From the NCBI RefSeq assembly GCF_014451325.2, contig NZ_JACSCH020000001.1:84746-121083 (forward strand): a DNA stretch of 36,338 nucleotides. The letters are read 5' to 3'. The notes under the pieces were generated by a model that had not been told where the DNA came from, did not search any database, and saw only the letters and a program-made list of their open reading frames with translations. The DNA comes from Streptomyces sp. CB02980. Lineage in GTDB: Bacteria; Actinomycetota; Actinomycetes; Streptomycetales; Streptomycetaceae. Every line of letters starts with the position of its first letter. Positions within the stretch are counted from its first letter, which is position 1. The position numbers and the translations under genes were made by a program. Positions 32,834 to 36,338 of the stretch are shown here, piece after piece.

Positions 32834-33924
32834 CTGCGGGGCGGGGCAGCCCGCTCCCCCGGCTGGGACGGATCCGCACCGAGGCCGCGGGAACCGACGC
32901 ACTCGGGACCACGCGGTTCGGGACCGAGGCGTCCCGGGTCGATGGGTCCCGGATCGATGGGTCCGGGTTCGACATCCGCACGGATGTGTCGGTGATCGCC
33001 CTGACCTCCGACGACGCGGAGATCGTCGGCACGGACTGTTACGGAGGGATGTTCCGCTGGGAGAGGCTGACCGGGCTGCAACTGGCGGGTCCGTTCGCTC
33101 TGCACGCCAAGCGGACCATCTGGGGAACGGTGCTGACGCCCGATGACCTGGAGGTCGTCACCGGAGGCGCCGACGGCACACTGGGGCGCTGGGATCGGCC
33201 GACCGGCGCGGCCTTCGCCGAACGCTTCGCCGCCCACGCGGCACCGGTCCTCGGCCTGGCCCGCACCCACGGCGGCCACGAACTGGTCACCGCTTCCCGG
33301 GACGGCACGGTCCGCCGCTGGGAGCGGACGACCTGGAGCCCGCTCGGCGAACCACTGCGCGGCCACTTCGGCGCGGTGCGAGCGGTCGCCCTCACCCCCG
33401 ACGACGTCCTGGTCGTCACGGCCGGCCAGGACGGCACCGTACGGCGCTGGAACCGTACGGCCGGCACGCCGGTCGGCGAGCCGCTGCGCGGCCACGACGG
33501 TCCGGTGCAGTCTCTCGCGATCGGCCCGGACGGGCGGGAGTTCGCCTCCGGAGGCCTGGACGGCACGGTGCGCCGGTGGGACCGCGGTGCGGACCGGCCC
33601 GTCGGGGCGCCGCTCTTGGCGGGGGCGCCGGTGCGGTGCGTCCTGCTCACAGGAGACGGCGAGATCACGGCGGCCTGCTCGAACGGCACTCTGCACCGCT
33701 GGGACCGGACCGGGCAGCGCATCGGTGCGGCCGTGCCCGCACACGCGAACCCCATCTGGGCCATGACGACGACACGGGACGGGTCCGAGCTCCTGTCGGG
33801 CGGCTGGGACCGGCGGATCCTGCGGTGGGAGCGGATCACCGGGGTGCCGCTGCGGCCCGCCCGCACGCCGACCCGGATCGAGGCCGTGCCGCGCCTGGAG
33901 ATCCAGGGAACCACACCGTTCTGA
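32830..33924 (+). CDS. seven-repeat WD40-like beta-propeller protein
   Basis: GTG 32830 overlaps the previous stop (GTGA) and has AAGGAG upstream. The 364-aa protein has an N-terminal leader of about 50 residues, then seven WD40-like repeats of about 42-43 aa, each ending in a variant of DGTxRRWxRxTG (GGMFRWERLTG, DGTLGRWDRPTG, DGTVRRWERTTW, DGTVRRWNRTAG, DGTVRRWDRGAD, NGTLHRWDRTG, RRILRWERITG). The usual GH…WD dipeptide is replaced by RRW, making each blade edge strongly basic. This should form a closed seven-bladed propeller for protein-protein contacts. Encoded within the operon, it probably acts as an adaptor for the large proteins. No enzymatic domain is attached. Confidence 0.88.
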   Translation: MTAGRGSPLPRLGRIRTEAAGTDALGTTRFGTEASRVDGSRIDGSGFDIRTDVSVIALTSDDAEIVGTDCYGGMFRWERLTGLQLAGPFALHAKRTIWGTVLTPDDLEVVTGGADGTLGRWDRPTGAAFAERFAAHAAPVLGLARTHGGHELVTASRDGTVRRWERTTWSPLGEPLRGHFGAVRAVALTPDDVLVVTAGQDGTVRRWNRTAGTPVGEPLRGHDGPVQSLAIGPDGREFASGGLDGTVRRWDRGADRPVGAPLLAGAPVRCVLLTGDGEITAACSNGTLHRWDRTGQRIGAAVPAHANPIWAMTTTRDGSELLSGGWDRRILRWERITGVPLRPARTPTRIEAVPRLEIQGTTPF

Positions 33925-33971
33925 GCAGCTTTCAGACGCCCAGACCCGTTCGCCCTTTCTCGGGAGAGCCG

Positions 33972-35288
33972 ATGCCTTCCATCACCATCGACACCTCACA
34001 GCTGACGTTCCCCCTCGTCGCGGTCTCCCGGGACGGCTCCGGGGCCGGGGCCGGGAACAGCCCCTGGGACGGCCTCGTCGACGGGGCCGCCGTACCGCCG
34101 CCACAGGTGGCGCTACCCGCGGGCACGGGCTATCGGCTGCGTCTGGGCGACGGCACGACGGCCGCCGTCACCTTCGACGTACGCGAGGACGGAACCCTCG
34201 ACTTCGCACCCGAGCACGACGCGTTCCTCGACGGCCGCGGCGGACACCACCTCACCGTGCGAGGGGTGCCGGTCACCATCGATGCCAGAGCTCTGGACCA
34301 CCCGCTCACGCCGGAGCTGCCGGGCGCCGGTCCGCTGTCCTCGGACCGCGTCCACGAGTTGCTCCTGCTGCCCTCCGCGACCTACCGGCTGCTGGTCGAG
34401 GCGGGCACCTCCATCGGCGCCCTCGCCTTCTCCGTCGCACCCGACGGACAGGTCCAGCTCGCTCTGAAGGCCGCGGAAGCCGGTGTCGCCGAGGCCACCG
34501 GAAGCACCCTCACGATCCAGGGACGCACCGTCACGGTCGACGGCCGGTCCCTCTCCCACGGCCTGCTGCCCGTCGGAGTGCCGGACGCGGGCATGGGCTC
34601 CTTCCTGTCCCCGGACACCGTGCACCGGCTCACGATGCTGCCGGCCGCCGGATACACCTTCCACACCGCACCCGGTCTACCCGCCGACTTCTCGTACACC
34701 GTCCATGCCGACGGGAACGTCGACTACGACCCGTCCTGCGACACTTTCCTGACCGGACGCGGCACACGCACCCTCGTCGTGAGCGGGTTCCCCGTGGCAC
34801 TCGGCGCCGCCGAAGCGGACAGCGACCTCGTCGGCATCGCGGCCCTCGACGGCCTGCCGCATAACCCCCGCGAACTGACCGCCGTCCTCGCTCCCGCGAG
34901 CGGCTACCAGCCACGGACCGCGCACGGCGTGTGCAGCGGCTTCCGGGTCACGCGCGACGGCACCCTCGTCGTCGCTCCGCCGGGCACCCGCTCGTACTCC
35001 TCGACCCCGAAGGGCTCCCCCGCGACCGCGACCGCTGGATTTGCGGCACTCACGGTCCGCATCGCCCGGGCCGTCCCGGGCGGAGCCCCGCCCCGGGGCA
35101 AGGTCACCTTCACCGCGGACGGGGTATCCCTCGGCACGGTCCTCCTGGACGAGCTGGGCCTGGCGACGCTGCGCACGGCGGCCCTGCCGAAGGGCGATCA
35201 GGAGATCGTCGTCGCCTACGAAGGAGACGACGCGCACCGCCCGAGCATGACGACGCTGCACGTCCGTGGAGGCGCGCCCACACCCTGA
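33972..35288 (+). CDS. tandem beta-repeat protein with bacterial Ig-like C-terminus
   Basis: ATG 33972 follows GGGAGA by eight bases and lies 47 bp after the WD40 gene with no terminator between, so it is probably the last operon gene. The 438-aa product has four imperfect repeats of about 80-100 aa built on VHxLxxLPxxxYxxxxxxG, then FxVxxDGxxxxxPxxDxFLxGRG and LxVxGxPVxxxA (VHELLLLPSATYRLLVEAGT, VHRLTMLPAAGYTFHTAPGL, LTAVLAPASGYQPRTAHGVC). Residues about 355-435 are an Ig-like domain of the Big_3_5 type (GKVTFTADGVSLGTVLLDEL, YEGDDAHRPSMTTLHV). Such modules are normally extracellular, yet there is no signal peptide. The family of the repeats is unknown to me. Confidence 0.78.
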   Translation: MPSITIDTSQLTFPLVAVSRDGSGAGAGNSPWDGLVDGAAVPPPQVALPAGTGYRLRLGDGTTAAVTFDVREDGTLDFAPEHDAFLDGRGGHHLTVRGVPVTIDARALDHPLTPELPGAGPLSSDRVHELLLLPSATYRLLVEAGTSIGALAFSVAPDGQVQLALKAAEAGVAEATGSTLTIQGRTVTVDGRSLSHGLLPVGVPDAGMGSFLSPDTVHRLTMLPAAGYTFHTAPGLPADFSYTVHADGNVDYDPSCDTFLTGRGTRTLVVSGFPVALGAAEADSDLVGIAALDGLPHNPRELTAVLAPASGYQPRTAHGVCSGFRVTRDGTLVVAPPGTRSYSSTPKGSPATATAGFAALTVRIARAVPGGAPPRGKVTFTADGVSLGTVLLDELGLATLRTAALPKGDQEIVVAYEGDDAHRPSMTTLHVRGGAPTP

Positions 35289-35640
35289 GGAGCGACAGGG
35301 CAGGACCGGGGGACAACGGCAGGGTGGAGTCCGCTGTCCGAGCAGGCCCGGAGACACGTTTCCGTCTGACACGACACCGCGGGGCACACCCGACGACCGC
35401 ACCACCGCAGCGTCGTGTCGGCGAGCACATGGGTGTCCACCGTCACGGATTCGCCGATCACGGGGAGCCCGTGCTCAGGGAGTCACGAAACGGCACTCCG
35501 GTCCGCAAGTCTTGCCGCTGCCGTCGGCAGCGTACGCTCCGTCAACTCGCGGGCGGGCGACTTCAGCCCGAACATCTTCACCGCGGACGGGCCCCGGCGC
35601 GCCCGCCGCCGGCGGTCTACCCCTAGGCCGGGCTTCTTCC
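35289..35640. other. intergenic region after the operon
   Basis: This is 352 bp between the Ig-like gene and the glycine-rich gene. No convincing gene on either strand. It contains the hairpin at 35516-35532 and presumably the next gene's promoter. Confidence 0.4.
35516..35532. terminator. candidate hairpin after the operon
   Basis: CGCTGCC-GTC-GGCAGCG is a perfect 7-bp stem with a 3-nt loop in the intergenic region after the Ig-like gene. It lies 230 nt past the stop and lacks a T-tract, so a terminator role is only tentative. Confidence 0.3.
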
Positions 35641-36338
35641 ATGACGACACTCACCTCGTGCAGTGAGGACGCGTTTCGCCAGGCGGTCCTGAGCGGCGGA
35701 ACGGTGCTGTTCGGCATCGACTGTCCGGCCCTGACCCTGTCACGGAGTGTGGACATCCCGGCGTCCGTCAGCGTCGTCATCGACGCCAACGGGCACAAGG
35801 CCGTCCTCAACGGGCAGGGCCTCACGCGCCACTTCGTCGTCGACGGCGGACGGTTGACCCTCAGAGGCGTGACGCTCGCCAACGGCCGTGCCCTCGGTGC
35901 CTTTGAAAGCGCGGGAGTCGCCGGTGCCGCCGGGGCGCGCGGTACGGCGGGATCGCCAGGTCAAGAGGGTGACAGCGGCCTGTGTCTGACCGGTGGGGAC
36001 GTCGGCGACGCGGGTGGCCCCGGGAGCGTGGGGGGGGGCCGGCGGACCGGGTACGGCGGGAGGGGAGGAGGCGCGGCCGAGGGCGGCTCCCTCCTCATCG
36101 CCGGCGGCACGGTCGTTCTCGACCATGTGGTGGTGACGGGCAACCGCGCGCAGGGCGGGGCGGAAGGGCGAGGGGCCGACGGAGGCATCGGCGGTACGGG
36201 AGGCCGCGGGGCGGAGGGGCTCGTCCTGCCACCGGCCAACTGCGCGAAGGGCGGTCTCGGTGGCTCGGGTGCCGAAGGCACTGGCGGCGGTGCAGGGGGC
36301 GGAGGCGGGGTCGGAGACCCCGGAGGGGAGGCGCGGGG
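35641..36338 (+). CDS. glycine-rich beta-helix protein, 5' part only
   Basis: From ATG 35641 the frame is open to the window edge (232 codons). Residues 1-85 resemble the start of right-handed parallel beta-helix proteins: SEDAFRQAVLSGGTVLFGID, LTLSRSVDIPASVSVVIDAN, LNGQGLTRHFVVDGGRLTLR, GVTLANGRA. From about residue 95 the sequence is extremely glycine-rich with GG/GAG runs around short strands (LLIAGGTVVLDHVVVTGNRA), like PE_PGRS-type or beta-strand-repeat proteins whose Gly loops bulge from a helix. There is no signal peptide in this frame and no strong ribosome site before the ATG. A run of nine G lies at about 36,030-36,038 inside the gene. It lies 352 bp beyond the operon and may be separately transcribed. 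Confidence 0.7.
   Translation, partial: MTTLTSCSEDAFRQAVLSGGTVLFGIDCPALTLSRSVDIPASVSVVIDANGHKAVLNGQGLTRHFVVDGGRLTLRGVTLANGRALGAFESAGVAGAAGARGTAGSPGQEGDSGLCLTGGDVGDAGGPGSVGGGRRTGYGGRGGGAAEGGSLLIAGGTVVLDHVVVTGNRAQGGAEGRGADGGIGGTGGRGAEGLVLPPANCAKGGLGGSGAEGTGGGAGGGGGVGDPGGEAR

Noticed and set aside
31193..32902. Antisense 569-codon frame opposite operon protein 4
   Set aside because: Low-complexity antisense reading with no start signal. The plus-strand gene is coupled to both neighbours.
35415..35666. Plus frame of 83 codons between the Ig-like and glycine-rich genes
   Set aside because: Ser/Arg-rich with no ribosome site, and it overlaps the start of the better-supported glycine-rich gene in another frame.

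Overview
The window looks like a Streptomyces (or close actinomycete) chromosome. Base composition is very GC-rich, third codon positions are almost all G/C, GTG starts and AAGGAG-type ribosome sites are common, and the families present (DUF4097 lipoproteins, NarL/LuxR regulators, SpoIIE phosphatases, neprosins, IS5-group insertion sequences) are typical of that genus. The many broken genes and IS fragments in the first 20 kb fit an accessory or subtelomeric segment. That placement is inference.

Layout. Positions 1-3.3 kb hold small hypothetical genes, a TauE/SafE exporter fragment, an exported collagen-like protein with a C1q/TNF-like tail, and two IS5-group transposase halves joined head to head. 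From 3.3 to 8.4 kb is an intact module: DUF4097 lipoprotein, FtsX-type ABC permease and ABC ATPase on the minus strand, diverging from a histidine kinase and NarL-type response regulator. A perfect 20-bp palindrome lies in the divergent promoter. From 8.5 to 11.1 kb is an IS graveyard around a small intact gene and a truncated unknown gene. From 11.2 to 14.2 kb are a LuxR-type regulator and a seven-repeat PLL-like lectin with a novel C-terminal domain, closed by a strong shared terminator. From 14.2 to 20 kb the DNA is heavily eroded: a methyltransferase lacking its N-terminus, a GIY-YIG protein that seems to have lost its stop codon, PP2C and GntR remnants, a matrixin-like remnant and a RiPP-type radical SAM remnant. 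Set among these is an intact neprosin-type glutamic peptidase whose gene overlaps a proline-rich small protein.

The most interesting part is 20.26-35.29 kb, a tightly packed six-gene plus-strand operon. It encodes a probable DUF6603 protein (888 aa), three very large proteins of unknown function (1177, 1544 and 574 aa), a seven-repeat WD40-like propeller and a repeat protein with an Ig-like end. Stop/start overlaps (ATGA, GTGA) or gaps of 2-12 nt link the first five genes. None has an obvious signal peptide, membrane segment or catalytic motif. They are best read as subunits of one cytosolic, or non-classically exported, assembly of unknown purpose. A glycine-rich beta-helix protein starts at 35,641 and runs off the window.

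I found no tRNA, rRNA, CRISPR array, integrase or attachment site.
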